Assembly (NCBI RefSeq): GCF_000744785.1 | Contig: NZ_JQMO01000003.1 | Location: 372,001-436,000, forward strand | Direction: 5' to 3' | DNA: 64,000 nucleotides | DNA from: Kitasatospora azatica KCTC 9699 | GTDB taxonomy: Bacteria > Actinomycetota > Actinomycetes > Streptomycetales > Streptomycetaceae | In this document: one piece after another, positions 49,933 to 58,996 of the stretch | How positions within the stretch are numbered: position 1 is the first letter of the stretch | How the letters are laid out: the number at the start of each line of letters is the position of its first letter | The notes under the pieces: model-generated | Databases searched by the model: none | Told to the model about the DNA's origin: nothing | Seen by the model: the letters and a program-made list of their open reading frames with translations, nothing else | Made by a program: the position numbers and the translations under genes

Positions 49933-50715
49933 ATGGCTGACCATCTGGAGATCCTTGACCTCAGCTCCTACGCGGCTCTCGGCGACAGCTTCACCGAGGG
50001 CCTGAACGACCCCAACCCGGACGGCACCTTCGCCGGCTGGGCCGACCGCCTCGCGGTGCTGCTGGCCGAGGGGCGGCCCGCCGGCGACTTCCGCTACGCC
50101 AACCTCGCGGTGCGCGGGCGGCTGCTGGACCAGATCGTCGCCGAGCAGGTGCCGCAGGTCCGGCGGATCCAGCCCGACCTGGTGACCTTCTGCGCGGGCG
50201 GCAACGACATCCTGCGTCCGGGCAGCGACCCGGACGAGGTCGCCGAGCGCTTCGAGAACGCGGTGGTCCAGCTCCGCGAGACGGCGCGGACGGTGCTGAT
50301 CTGCACCGGCTTCGACACCCGGGACGTGCCGGTGCTGCGGCACCTGCGCGGCAAGATCGCGGCGTACAACCTGCACCTTCGGGCGATCGCCGACCGCAAC
50401 GACTGCGCGGTGGCCGACCTCTGGTCGCTGCGGCCGCTGCGCGGCCGGCAGGCCTGGAGCGAGGACCGGCTGCACCTCTCCTCCGAGGGGCACCAGCGGG
50501 TCGCGCTGCTGGCCGCCCGGGCGCTCGGGCTGGCCACGGCGGCCGACCCGGCGGAGCCCTGGCCGGCCGAGGCCGAGCACACCCCGGCGGAGGTGCGCCG
50601 GGAGAACCTGCAGTGGGCGCGGGACTACCTGATCCCGTGGGTCGGTCGCCGGCTGCGCGGCGAGTCCTCGGGGGACAACGTCGAGGCGAAGCGCCCGGAG
50701 CTGCTGCCGCTGTAG
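49933..50715 (+). CDS. SGNH/GDSL hydrolase
   Basis: 260 residues without a signal peptide. Block I YAALGDSFTEG (Ser), block II NLAVRGRLLDQIV, block III FCAGGNDIL (Asn), block V EDRLHLSSEGH (Asp and His). An intracellular esterase or lipase of the SGNH type, substrate unknown. The last 50 residues (ENLQWARDYLIPWVGRRLRG) are common in actinobacterial members. ATG 49933. Confidence 0.92.
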   Translation: MADHLEILDLSSYAALGDSFTEGLNDPNPDGTFAGWADRLAVLLAEGRPAGDFRYANLAVRGRLLDQIVAEQVPQVRRIQPDLVTFCAGGNDILRPGSDPDEVAERFENAVVQLRETARTVLICTGFDTRDVPVLRHLRGKIAAYNLHLRAIADRNDCAVADLWSLRPLRGRQAWSEDRLHLSSEGHQRVALLAARALGLATAADPAEPWPAEAEHTPAEVRRENLQWARDYLIPWVGRRLRGESSGDNVEAKRPELLPL

Positions 50716-50796
50716 GGCTCGAAGTAGCCTCGAGCCGGAACAAGCCGCGAGCCGGCCAGGACCAGTGCGGTCCGGGTCGGCTAGCGGGCCGTTGAA

Positions 50797-50872
50797 CGGC
50801 CGGGTGCCGGCCGAGCGGCCGAGTGCCGGCCGAGCGGCCGAGTGCCAGCCCAGTGGCCGGGTGTCAGCCGAC
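50797..50872 (+). repeat. Four tandem 19-bp repeats
   Basis: Units at 50797, 50816, 50835 and 50854, each a variant of CGGCCGAGTGCCGGCCGAG. The first two differ at one base; the last two are more diverged. The final unit runs into the stop codon of the convergent DUF4190-like gene. Confidence 0.92.
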
Positions 50873-51145
50873 CAGCTGCCAGAGGGTGCCGTGGCTGGTG
50901 GCGATGGCCACCACCAGGATCACCAGGTCGGCCACGCCCAGGGTCAGGCCGAGCAGCGCCCGGCCGCGCCGGGCGGTGCCACGGGCCAGCGCGAGCGAAC
51001 CGAGTACCAGGGAGAGCGGCCCGAGCACCACGTTGAAGAGCAGCAGGCCGATCAGGCCGAGCACGAACGAGGCGACGGCCATCCCGTCCGCCTCGGTCCT
51101 GCGCGTGGTGGGGGTGAGCTGCGGGGTCTGCGGCAGTGCGTCCAT
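50864..51145 (-). CDS. DUF4190-type small membrane protein
   Basis: 93 residues with two membrane segments: MAVASFVLGLIGLLLFNVVLGPLSLVLGSL holds the DUF4190 pattern (A-x-x-S-L-x-x-G-x-x-G), then GLTLGVADLVILVVAIATS. ATG 51145 has AGGAGA upstream. It follows a 51-aa membrane protein by 26 bp on the same strand, so both probably share the TetR-controlled promoter. Confidence 0.8.
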   Translation of the reverse strand: MDALPQTPQLTPTTRRTEADGMAVASFVLGLIGLLLFNVVLGPLSLVLGSLALARGTARRGRALLGLTLGVADLVILVVAIATSHGTLWQLVG

Positions 51146-51171
51146 CGGAGGTCTCCTGTGGTGACGTGCCG

Positions 51172-51327
51172 TCAGCGGCGGCGCAGGTGGGCGACGCCCT
51201 CGCGGGCCCCGAAGGCCAGCAGCCAGGCGGCGATGAAGGCGGCGGCGGTGAGGAAGCCGGACAGCGTGGTGTGCGCGGCGGCGCCCAGCAGTACGCCCAT
51301 CGCGACGAGCACAGCGAAGAAGAACAT
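51172..51327 (-). CDS. 51-residue two-segment membrane protein, divergent from TetR
   Basis: Reads MFFFAVLVAMGVLLGAAAHT, a loop, then FLTAAAFIAAWLLAFGAREG and a basic end VAHLRRR. AAAGGG precedes the ATG. It starts 17 bp from an inverted-repeat operator and is first of two minus-strand membrane genes. Function unknown; the FabR-like regulator opposite suggests a membrane-lipid connection. Confidence 0.7.
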   Translation of the reverse strand: MFFFAVLVAMGVLLGAAAHTTLSGFLTAAAFIAAWLLAFGAREGVAHLRRR

Positions 51328-51343
51328 GATCAGCCCTTTCAGC

Positions 51344-51403
51344 TAACAACTGTTCGCCGACTCGCCCAGTCTACGCTGGCGAAAGTCGGCAAACAGTTGT
51401 TTA
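51344..51403. promoter_or_regulatory. TetR operator pair in the divergent promoter
   Basis: Two inverted copies of ACAACTGTT-x-x-CCGACT: one at 51345-51361 and its complement at 51384-51400. Each inner AACAACTGTT is itself nearly palindromic. GTCTACGCT between them could be a -10. Binding would repress both the tetR gene and the small membrane genes. Confidence 0.8.
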
Positions 51404-51412
51404 CTGAATGAT

Positions 51413-52078
51413 GTGAGTCACACTGACAGCCCGCCCGTCGCCGCGCACCCGACGGGCAGCCGGGCCGCCCAGAAGGAGCAGAGCCGCCGCGCCCTGCTCG
51501 ACGCCGGCCTGCGCCTGCTCGAGCACCAGAACCTCAGCAGCCTCGGCGTGCGCGAGCTGACCCGGGAGGCCGGCCTCTCCCCCGCCGGCTTCTACCGCCA
51601 CTTCCGCGACCTGGACGAGCTCGGCGTGGTCCTGGTGACCGAGTCGCTGCAGAGCCTGCACCTGATGATCGAGAAGATCCTGGCCGAGCGGGGCGAACCC
51701 GAGGAGCTGATCGACCGTTCGATCGCGGTGATCGCCCGGCACGTCCGCGAGCACCGCGCCCACATGCGCTTCCTGGCCCGCGAACGGCACGGCGGCGTTC
51801 AGCAGGTGCGGGCGGCGATCACGGCCGAACTGGCGGCCTTCACCGAACAGACCGCCGCCGCCCTCGGCAGCCAGCCGCAGAGCGCCCGGTGGAGCTCGGC
51901 CGACCTGCGGATGCTGGCCGGCCTCTACGTCGAGCACCTGGTCGCGACGGCCTCCGCCTTCCTGGAGGCGCCCGCCGAGTCCCGCACCGCCGAGCGCCGG
52001 ATCGCCGCCCTGGCTCAGGACCAGCTGCGGCTGATCAGCATCGGCCGCCGCCACTGGCTCGACACGCCGGACGGCTGA
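51413..52078 (+). CDS. TetR-family regulator, FabR-like
   Basis: 221 residues. HTH: NLSSLGVRELTREAGLSPAG and FYRHFRDLDELG. The order 'RAAQKEQSRRALLDAGLRLL...SFYRHF..DELG..LV.ES' matches FabR, the repressor of unsaturated fatty acid genes in proteobacteria. The C-terminal helical domain binds ligand. GTG 51413 lies ten bases after the right operator half, implying autoregulation. Confidence 0.88.
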   Translation: MSHTDSPPVAAHPTGSRAAQKEQSRRALLDAGLRLLEHQNLSSLGVRELTREAGLSPAGFYRHFRDLDELGVVLVTESLQSLHLMIEKILAERGEPEELIDRSIAVIARHVREHRAHMRFLARERHGGVQQVRAAITAELAAFTEQTAAALGSQPQSARWSSADLRMLAGLYVEHLVATASAFLEAPAESRTAERRIAALAQDQLRLISIGRRHWLDTPDG

Positions 52079-52231
52079 CAGCGCCCAGTAGACAGCACCC
52101 CCGGGCCGTGCCCCGCACCGCGTTCCACCTTGATCCAACTGTTCATCTCGGAACACGGCCCATTCACGAGTGGTCTATACCAATCAGGCAGGCTGCCCGC
52201 CGGAAGCTGTCGACACGGCCGTGGGGGCCAT

Positions 52232-53446
52232 ATGACTGTCCATCACCTTCCGGCGCCACCGAACGACCAGGAGCTGTACTGGTACTTCGGTCCGCAACGC
52301 CGGTCGGTCCTGCTCTGCACCTCGCTCGCCTTCGTACTGACGGCGGCGACCATGTTCACCTTCGCCCTGCGCACACCCGCGCTCGCCGACCCGGCGATCG
52401 GCATCGTGCAGAGCCCGCAGTGCTTCGACACCGACGCCTCGATGAGCTGGATCGAACGGGCCGCCGGCTCCGCGCAGGAGTGGTTCTTCCGCTGGATCCA
52501 GCCGTCCCGGGACGCCAGCGACGCGGCCATCTGCTGCGGCAGCAACGCCGTCTACCGGCGCACCGCGATCGAGGCCGCCGGCGGCTTCGCCAAGCTGGAC
52601 CACAGCGAGGACATGTACACCGGACTCGCGCTCTACGAGCAGGGTTTCCGCACCCTGTACGTGCCGGTGCTGGTCGCCAAGGGCACCTCGCCGGACAGCC
52701 TGGCCTCCTTCGTCAACCAGCAGTACCGCTGGGCGATGGGCAACCTGCACCTGCTCACCGGCCGCGACCTGAAGCGGATGGGTGCGCCCTGGCGGATGCG
52801 GCTCTGCTTCTACGAGGGCATCGTCGGCTACCTGACCATGGCGGTGAACATCTTCGCGGCCCCGCTGCCGCCGCTGGTGATGATGTACGGCTACCCGGAC
52901 CAGATCCGCCCCTGGCACGTGCTGCCGCTGCTGGCGCCGCTCTGGCTCTGGCACGTGCTGCTGCCCCGGGTCAGCCGGACCCGCTGGCGGGTCGAGGTGC
53001 TCCGGGCCAACGTGCTGATGAGCATCGCCTCCGGCGCCGCCTTCCTGCACACGCTGCGCGGCCGCAGCGCCGCCTGGGTGCCGACCGGTGCCGGCAAGGC
53101 CAGGCCCGGCGGACTGGCCCGCCGGGTGGTGCTGGTGGCGCTCGCCTGGACCGCCGGCTCGATCCTGGCCGCGGCCGGCGGGCTCGCCCTGGACGTGGCC
53201 GGGCAGGGCTGGGGCCCCAACTGGGGCATGCTGCTCTACCTGTTGGTGCAGGCCCAGATCGGTCTGCCGCTGGTCCGCGACCTGCTGGCCGAGCTGCGCA
53301 GCACGGCGCCCGCCAGGCGGCCCACCGACCGCGCCGGCATGCTGCCCCGCCGCTGGCCCGAGGGCCTGGCGATCACCACCGGCCTGACCCTGACCGCGCT
53401 GCTGGCTTCCGGTTGGGTCAGCCCGATGCTGCCCTGGCTGGGCTGA
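52232..53446 (+). CDS. Cellulose-synthase-like GT2 membrane glycosyltransferase with internal deletion
   Basis: 404 residues. The N-terminus has one membrane segment (LLCTSLAFVLTAATMFTFAL), then jumps at about residue 50 straight to ADPAIGIVQSPQCFDTDASM, which in relatives follows the catalytic sugar-nucleotide region. The first two active-site Asp motifs (DDG and DAD) and about 100-120 residues are missing, in frame. HSEDMYTGLALYEQG (TED-like) and NQQYRWAMGN (Q-x-x-R-W) remain, as do the C-terminal membrane helices. Without the donor-binding Asp residues it should be inactive. A cell-surface polysaccharide role is inferred for the intact ancestor. ATG 52232 follows GGGGG. Confidence 0.82.
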   Translation: MTVHHLPAPPNDQELYWYFGPQRRSVLLCTSLAFVLTAATMFTFALRTPALADPAIGIVQSPQCFDTDASMSWIERAAGSAQEWFFRWIQPSRDASDAAICCGSNAVYRRTAIEAAGGFAKLDHSEDMYTGLALYEQGFRTLYVPVLVAKGTSPDSLASFVNQQYRWAMGNLHLLTGRDLKRMGAPWRMRLCFYEGIVGYLTMAVNIFAAPLPPLVMMYGYPDQIRPWHVLPLLAPLWLWHVLLPRVSRTRWRVEVLRANVLMSIASGAAFLHTLRGRSAAWVPTGAGKARPGGLARRVVLVALAWTAGSILAAAGGLALDVAGQGWGPNWGMLLYLLVQAQIGLPLVRDLLAELRSTAPARRPTDRAGMLPRRWPEGLAITTGLTLTALLASGWVSPMLPWLG

Positions 53447-53462
53447 AAGGTCGTCAACTCCA

Positions 53463-54750
53463 TGTCTGTGACGGTCCGTCCGGCCATCCCGGACGCCCCT
53501 ACGCTGCGTGCCCGACCGCTCGCGGCGGGCAACCCCTCGTTCCGCTCCGACATCGAGGGCCTGCGCGCGATGGCGCTGCTGGCCGTGCTCGGCTTCCACG
53601 CCGCGATACCGCACCTGGCCGGCGGCTTCGTCGGAGTGGACGTCTTCTTCGTGATCTCCGGCTATCTGATCACCGGCCAGCTGCTGCGCGAGGCGGTGAC
53701 CACCGGGCGCGCTGCCCGCGCTGGCCACCATGCGCTGGCTGGAGCGACCGCTGCGCCGCAACCCGGTGGTCACCGAACTGCCGAGGCGCGGGCTCTCCCT
53801 GGGGTTCAGCGCGGTGATCGTCCCGGTGGTGCTCGCACTGATCGTGGGCACCGGCACGCTGCGGCTGCTCGGGCCGGGCCTCCCGGTCGACCTGGCCGGC
53901 CTGCCACCGGGCTCCCCCGACGGCAGCTCGCTGCTCGTGGCCGCCGCCCAGCCGCACCGCGCGGCCGCCGTGGTGCCTGATCCGGCCCAGGCCCGCAAGG
54001 ACTTCCCGCCGGACGGCGCCTGCGAGGTGCCGCCGACCACGGTCAGCAGCCCGCCCTGCCTGTTCGGCGACACCGCGAGCCCGGACCGGATCGTGCTGCT
54101 CGGCGACTCGCACGCCGGTCAGTGGTTCTCCGCCGCGCTCGCGATCGCCGCCGAACGGCACTGGGGTCTGGAGGAGTTGGTCAAGCAGGGCTGCCCGCTG
54201 CCGCAACTGACGGTGACCAATCCGCAGTTGGGCCGGGAGTACCGGGAGTGCGACAGCTGGCGGGCGAACAGCCTGGAGCGGCTGCGCACCGAGCCCAAGC
54301 CCCGCCTGGTGATGATCGCCGCACTCAACCGCTACACCGAGGACCGTGAACTCCTCGGCCGGGCTTGGGAGCAGACCCTCACCCCGGTGCGCGCCCTCGG
54401 CGTGCCGATCGTCTATCTGACCGACACCCCGATCCCGGGCAGCGACATCCCCGCCTGCGTCTCCGGCCACACCACCGATCCGACCGCCTGCTCCTTCCCA
54501 CGCGCGAAGGCCAGCTGGCCGGACCCGCTGGCCGAGGCGATCGCGGCCGGCCGCGAGCCGGGGGTGCGTGCGGTCGAGGTCAACTCGGTGCTCTGCCCGG
54601 GTTCGGGGCGGGACTGCCCGGCGGTGCTGGAGCAGGTCCTGCTGTACCGCGACGATGCGCACCTGACCAATGTCGCCGCGGTGGTGCTCACCCCGCGCCT
54701 GGAACGGCTGCTGGTGGACGCCGGGTTGGTGCCGGCCCGGGGGCGCCGAC
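53463..54750 (+). pseudogene. Acyltransferase-3/SGNH (OafA-like) protein broken by internal deletion and frameshift
   Basis: The first fragment (53463 to about 53710) has the OafA start: [50 protein letters not shown]. The frame then changes, and at 53730 sequence from the end of the membrane domain appears ([10 protein letters not shown]), so about 250 residues and seven or eight helices are missing. The C-terminal SGNH domain continues intact to about 54735: IVLLGDSHAGQWFSAAL, then YRDDAHLTNVAA. Intact proteins O-acetylate surface polysaccharides. An ORF from 53730 could still give a single-helix SGNH protein. Lies 16 bp after the GT2 gene, as one operon. Confidence 0.8.
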
Positions 54751-55215
54751 GGCTGGACCCAGCTGCTGCGCGACGGCTACACCGGCTGGCCGGGCATCGG
54801 CGAGTTGGACGTGATGGAGTCGGTGAACGGGCATGGCTCGGTCTTCGGCACCATGCACTGCGGAGTGGCGCAGGGCGGCCCGTGCCAGGAGCCGCAGGGC
54901 CTCGGTTCCGGTGAACACCCGTGCCCGGGCTGCCAGGGCGGCTTCCACAGCTACGCGGTGGAGGTGGACCGCTCCACCAGTCCCGAGCAGGTGCGCTGGT
55001 ACCTGGACGGCACCGGGTACCACCGGGTCAGCGCCGACCGGATCGACCCGGCCGCCTGGGACAAGGCGGTGCACCACGGGGTCTTCCTGATCCTGGACCT
55101 CGCGGTCGGCGGCGGCCTGCCCGCCGCGTTCGGCGGCTCGGCCACGGCGGCCACCGAGCCGGGGCACCCGATGCGGGTGCAGTACGTCTCGGTGCGCTCG
55201 CGGGGCGCGAAGTAG
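54741..55215 (+). pseudogene. Glycoside hydrolase family 16, C-terminal fragment
   Basis: Carries the GH16 catalytic core GIGELDVMESVNG (E-x-D-x-x-E), then GTMHCGV, HSYAVEVDRSTSPEQVRWYL and HGVFLILDLAVGGG to the end at VQYVSVRSRG. The N-terminal half is absent, and no start or ribosome-binding site exists; the frame runs directly out of the SGNH domain through a GGGGG tract near 54740. It looks like the result of a deletion joining two genes. The family hydrolyses beta-1,3-glucans or related polymers. Confidence 0.8.
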
Positions 55216-55246
55216 CGGTCACGAGGGAACAGTCACGAGGGAACGC

Positions 55247-55278
55247 GGTGGCCCGCCCGGCATGCTGGGCGGGCCACC
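55247..55278. terminator. Bidirectional intrinsic terminator
   Basis: 12-bp perfect stem (55247-55258 with 55267-55278), loop GGCATGCT, between the convergent GH16 fragment and lpd gene. Confidence 0.88.
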
Positions 55279-55304
55279 GTCGATCTGATCGTCCGCTGGT
55301 CCGA

Positions 55305-56714
55305 TCAGAAGTTGATCATGTGTCCGGCCAGGCCGTGGATGGCCTCCTTGACGGCCTCGCCCAGCGTCGGGTGGGCGTGCACATTGCGCGCCACCTCGTT
55401 CACCGTCAGGTCCCACTGCTGAGCCAACGTCAGCTCCGGCAGCAACTCGGTCACCTCGGGGCCGATCAGGTGCGCGCCCAGCAGCTCGCCGTACTTGGCG
55501 TCGCTGATCACCTTGACGAAGCCGATCGGGTGCCCCAGGCCGTGCGCCTTGCCGTTGGCGGTGAACGGGAACTTGGCGACCTTGACGTCGAAGCCCTGCT
55601 CGCGCGCCTGCGCCTCGGTGTAGCCGAAGCTGGCCACCTGCGGCTGGCAGTAGGTGGCGCGCGGGACCATCACGAAGTCGATCTCCATGGTCTCCGCACC
55701 GCCGATCGTCTCGGCGGCGATCACGGCCATGGCCTCGGCGGCGTGAGCCAGCATCAGCTTGGCGGTGACGTCACCGATGGCGAAGATGTGCGGCACGTTG
55801 GTGCGCCCGCGCCCGTCGACCGCGATCGCGCGGCGCTCGGTCAGCGCGACACCGGTGGCGTCCAGGCCGTAGCCGTCGACCCGCGGCGCGAAGCCGATCG
55901 CCTGCAGGACCTTGTCAGCCTCCAGCACCTGCTGCTGCCCGTTGCGGGTGACGGTGACCTTGACCTTGGCGTTCGGGTCGCTGTCGTCGATCGCGTCCAC
56001 CCGGGTCGAGGTGAGGATCTCGATGCCCAGCTTCTTGTACTGCTTGCCCAGTTCGGTGGAGACGTCGACGTCCTCCAGCGGGACCACCCGGTCCAGGAAC
56101 TCGACGATCGTCACCTTGACGCCGTAGCTGTTCAGCACGTAGGCGAACTCGACGCCGATCGCGCCGGCACCGGCGATGATGATGGACTCCGGCAGCTCGC
56201 TGCTGAGGATCTGCTCCTCGTAGGTCACCACCCGGTCGCTCAGCGCGGTGCCGGGCAGCAGCCGGGTGGTGGCACCGGCCGCGATGATGCAGTGGTCGAA
56301 GGTGACCGTGGCGAAGCCGCCCGCGCTGAGCGCCACCTGCAGGGTGTGGTCGTCCACGAAGGTGCCGCGACCGTCGTACTCGTCGATCGCGTTCTTCTTC
56401 ATCAGGTAGTGGATGCCGGCAACCCGACCGTCCGCCACCTTGCGGCTGCGCAGATACGCCTCGTTGTAGTCGAAGGTCACCTGGCCCTCGACCTTGATGC
56501 CGAAGGTCTTCGCCTCACGGGTGAAGATGGTGGCCAGCTCGGCGTTGCGGAGCAGTGCCTTGGACGGGATACAGCCGACGTTCAGGCAGACCCCGCCCCA
56601 GTACTTCTCCTCGATGACCGCGGTCTTGAGCCCGAGCTGGGCCGAGCGGACAGCGGCGGTGTACCCGCCAGGACCCGCTCCCAGGACAACGACGTCGTAG
56701 TGCGTGGTGCTCAT
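55305..56714 (-). CDS. lpd: Dihydrolipoyl dehydrogenase
   Basis: 469 residues. FAD site [20 protein letters not shown]; redox disulfide Cys43/Cys48 in [20 protein letters not shown] site [22 protein letters not shown] pocket [11 protein letters not shown]-terminal His-Glu pair in [15 protein letters not shown]. This is the E3 enzyme that reoxidises lipoamide in 2-oxoacid dehydrogenase or glycine cleavage complexes, making NADH. ATG 56714 with ACGAGG upstream. No E1 or E2 genes nearby. Confidence 0.94.
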   Translation of the reverse strand: MSTTHYDVVVLGAGPGGYTAAVRSAQLGLKTAVIEEKYWGGVCLNVGCIPSKALLRNAELATIFTREAKTFGIKVEGQVTFDYNEAYLRSRKVADGRVAGIHYLMKKNAIDEYDGRGTFVDDHTLQVALSAGGFATVTFDHCIIAAGATTRLLPGTALSDRVVTYEEQILSSELPESIIIAGAGAIGVEFAYVLNSYGVKVTIVEFLDRVVPLEDVDVSTELGKQYKKLGIEILTSTRVDAIDDSDPNAKVKVTVTRNGQQQVLEADKVLQAIGFAPRVDGYGLDATGVALTERRAIAVDGRGRTNVPHIFAIGDVTAKLMLAHAAEAMAVIAAETIGGAETMEIDFVMVPRATYCQPQVASFGYTEAQAREQGFDVKVAKFPFTANGKAHGLGHPIGFVKVISDAKYGELLGAHLIGPEVTELLPELTLAQQWDLTVNEVARNVHAHPTLGEAVKEAIHGLAGHMINF

Positions 56715-56813
56715 GATCCTCGTTCCGGCGTATCGGTGAGACATTGACGCCGTCGACTGTATGCCTCCCGTCCACCGCCGTGTGGACCTGGTCCTCGGGT
56801 CGCCGCGTGCGAG

Positions 56814-57791
56814 CTACTTGTCCAGGTGCGCGAGGAAGTCCAGCAGTGCCTCGTTGACCTCCGCCGGGCGCTCCTGCTGGGTCCAGTGGCCGCAGCCCGG
56901 CAGGGTGATGCTGGCGTGCAGCTTGGGGGCGATGGCGGGCAGCGCGGCACGCCGCCGGTCCACTCCGCGCAGCGTGGTCACCATGTCGCGGTCGCCGACG
57001 ACATACAGCGCGGGCACCGTGACGCCGAGGCCCTGGAAGGCCGCGAGCAGTTCGTGGTTGCGGTCGATGTTGCGGTACCAGTTCAGCGGCCCGGTGAACG
57101 CGTGCTCGCCGTGCAGCGCGTAGTCCTCGGCGAAGACCGCGAGGTCCGCCTCGGTCAGCCAACCGGGCAACTCGCGCGGGCGGCCCAGCAGATCGAGCAG
57201 CGTGCGCCCTTCGGGGATCACCCAGGGCTTCGGCTCGCCCGGCCGGTCCCCCGAGCCGCCGGCCAGGATCCCCAGCAGGCTGGCCCGGATGTCGGCCGCC
57301 AACTCCGCGTCGGCCCGGCCGGGCTGCTGGAAGTACAGCTGGTAGAAGCCCTCGCCGTAGGTCTCCCGGCTCAGCGCGGTCGGTGCCAGCCCGGCGGGCA
57401 GCGCCGGCGGGGTGCTCAGTCCCACCACCCCGCGCACCAGGTCGGGCCGCAGCACCGCGGTCAGCCAGGCCACCGGCCCGCCCATGTCGTGGCCCACCAG
57501 CACCGCCGACTGCTCCCCGAGCGCCCGGATCAGCCCGACCACGTCACCGACCAGGTGCGGCAACGTGTACGAGGCCAGGTCGGCGGGCCGCTCACTGCGG
57601 GCGTAACCGCGCTGGTCCGGGGCGACCACCCGGTAGCCGGCTTCGGCGAGCGGGCCGAACTGATGCCGCCAGGAGTACCAGCTCTCCGGGAACCCGTGCA
57701 GCAGCAGGACCAGCGGCCCTTCCCCCTGTTCGGCGATGTGCAGCCGGATCCCGTTGACCTCGACCGACCCGTGCTTGACCGCCTGGACCAC
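56814..57791 (-). CDS. Alpha/beta hydrolase, epoxide-hydrolase-like
   Basis: 325 residues. Oxyanion motif LLLHGFPESWYSWRHQ, nucleophile Asp in VLVGHDMGGPVAW, cap-domain Tyr in LNWYRNIDRN, charge relay VVGDRDMV and final His in LPGCGHWTQQERP. An Asp nucleophile and the HGFPESW pattern define soluble epoxide hydrolases (also fluoroacetate/haloalkane dehalogenase relatives). GTG 57791. It lies 99 bp upstream of lpd on the same strand. Confidence 0.9.
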   Translation of the reverse strand: MVQAVKHGSVEVNGIRLHIAEQGEGPLVLLLHGFPESWYSWRHQFGPLAEAGYRVVAPDQRGYARSERPADLASYTLPHLVGDVVGLIRALGEQSAVLVGHDMGGPVAWLTAVLRPDLVRGVVGLSTPPALPAGLAPTALSRETYGEGFYQLYFQQPGRADAELAADIRASLLGILAGGSGDRPGEPKPWVIPEGRTLLDLLGRPRELPGWLTEADLAVFAEDYALHGEHAFTGPLNWYRNIDRNHELLAAFQGLGVTVPALYVVGDRDMVTTLRGVDRRRAALPAIAPKLHASITLPGCGHWTQQERPAEVNEALLDFLAHLDK

Positions 57792-57888
57792 TACCGCTCC
57801 CTCGTCCTGGAGTTACTCACCCGTACTGTGGCCCTCCTCCCCCGTCGGCGCGCCCTCGACACCCGCTGTGGCCGAGCAGCGCAGAACG

Positions 57889-57932
57889 CCCGGCGCCCCC
57901 CTTCCCATGGCAGTGGGAAGGGGGGCGCCGGG
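57889..57932. terminator. Very strong hairpin terminator
   Basis: Perfect 19-bp stem (57889-57907 with 57914-57932), six-base loop. It lies just downstream of the Rpf/LysM gene, in the head-to-tail gap before the epoxide hydrolase gene. Confidence 0.9.
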
Positions 57933-57954
57933 TGTGGCGGTCGGTTCAGCGTGC

Positions 57955-58797
57955 TCAGATGCTGAGGACCTGGCCGGGCAGGATCAGGTCGGCGTTGGCG
58001 CCGACGACCTGCGCGTTGTGCTGGTACAGGCTCTGCCAGTTGGTGCCGTGGGCGGCGGCGATGGCGCTCAGGGTGTCACCGCTCTTGACGGTGTAGGTGG
58101 CGCCGGTGGTGGGCTTGGTGCTGGTCGGCGCGGCGGGCTTGTCGGCGGCCTTCGCGACGACCGGCTTCTCGGCCGGCTTCACGGCCGGCTTCACGGCCGG
58201 CTTCACGGCCGGCTTCACGGCCGGCTTCACGGCTGGCTTCTCGGCGGCCTTGGGGGCGGCCGGCTGCTGCGCCGGGGTAGCGGCGTGGGCCGGGGTGGCG
58301 GCCTTGGGGGTGGCCTGCTGGACCGGGGCGCTCTGCTTGGTGGCGGTGGTGGAGCCGGTGGTGGTCGAGGACGAGGTGTCGACCGCGGCCGGGGCGCCGC
58401 CGGCGGTCAGGCCCGCCTTGACGGAGCAGACCGGCCAGGCGCCGGGGCCCTGGTCGGCGAGGACCTTCTCGGCGATCGCGATCTGCTGGTCCTTGGTGGC
58501 CTGGTCCGCGCTGGCCGCGTACTGGGTGCCGCCGTAGGCCGCCCAGGTGGAGGAGGTGAACTGCAGGCCGCCGTAGAAGCCGTTGCCGCTGTTGATGCTC
58601 CAGTTGCCGGTGCTCTCGCACTGGGCGACCGCGTCCCAGGTGGAGGTGGGGGCGGCGGAGGCCGTGTTGGCCGCGACGAGGCCCGCCACCGGAAGGGCGA
58701 GCATCGCGCCGCCCATGACGGCCATCCGGACCCGGTTGCGCTTCTTCGGGGTGGCGGTGGCGGTGGTGGTGGCGGTGTTCTCGTTACGGAAAGTCAA
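57955..58797 (-). CDS. Resuscitation-promoting-factor-type transglycosylase with LysM
   Basis: 280 residues from TTG 58797 with GAGAGG upstream. Signal peptide ([19 protein letters not shown], cleavage near ASA|APTS). The Rpf domain (about 50-125) has [20 protein letters not shown] (catalytic Glu) and [18 protein letters not shown], ending with the paired Cys in WPVCS. A Lys-Pro-Ala linker contains PAVK repeated five or six times, encoded by 12-bp tandem repeats (58180-58240). LysM at the C-terminus: [20 protein letters not shown]. It cleaves peptidoglycan to support spore germination or growth. A 190-nt leader precedes it. Confidence 0.93.
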   Translation of the reverse strand: MTFRNENTATTTATATPKKRNRVRMAVMGGAMLALPVAGLVAANTASAAPTSTWDAVAQCESTGNWSINSGNGFYGGLQFTSSTWAAYGGTQYAASADQATKDQQIAIAEKVLADQGPGAWPVCSVKAGLTAGGAPAAVDTSSSTTTGSTTATKQSAPVQQATPKAATPAHAATPAQQPAAPKAAEKPAVKPAVKPAVKPAVKPAVKPAEKPVVAKAADKPAAPTSTKPTTGATYTVKSGDTLSAIAAAHGTNWQSLYQHNAQVVGANADLILPGQVLSI

Positions 58798-58805
58798 GGT
58801 GATCC

Positions 58806-58990
58806 CTCTCGACAAGGTCCCGGTGGGCGCACGGAACCAGAGGCGGATGCCTTGGCTGGTTCGCTGGCCGCGTCCTGCGGACGGACGGTGACGTATGGGA
58901 CGTCCCGCTCCGTCCCGGCCCCCCGTGGTGCCGCACCGCGTGAGCTGCGGTGGGGTGTTCGGGTGGTCCCGGGTTGCGCTTGCTGCGCTG
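58806..58990 (-). ncRNA. Structured leader, candidate c-di-AMP (ydaO-type) riboswitch
   Basis: The predicted transcript has about 190 untranslated bases before the rpf-type gene, with several complementary blocks: CCGCAGCTCACGCGGTGCGG, a G-run CACGGGGGGCC, and GGACGGAGCG facing CGTCCGTCC. Streptomyces rpf genes are known to be controlled by c-di-AMP riboswitches in such leaders. The structure was judged by eye only, so identity is tentative. Confidence 0.45.
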
Positions 58991-58996
58991 AGATCG

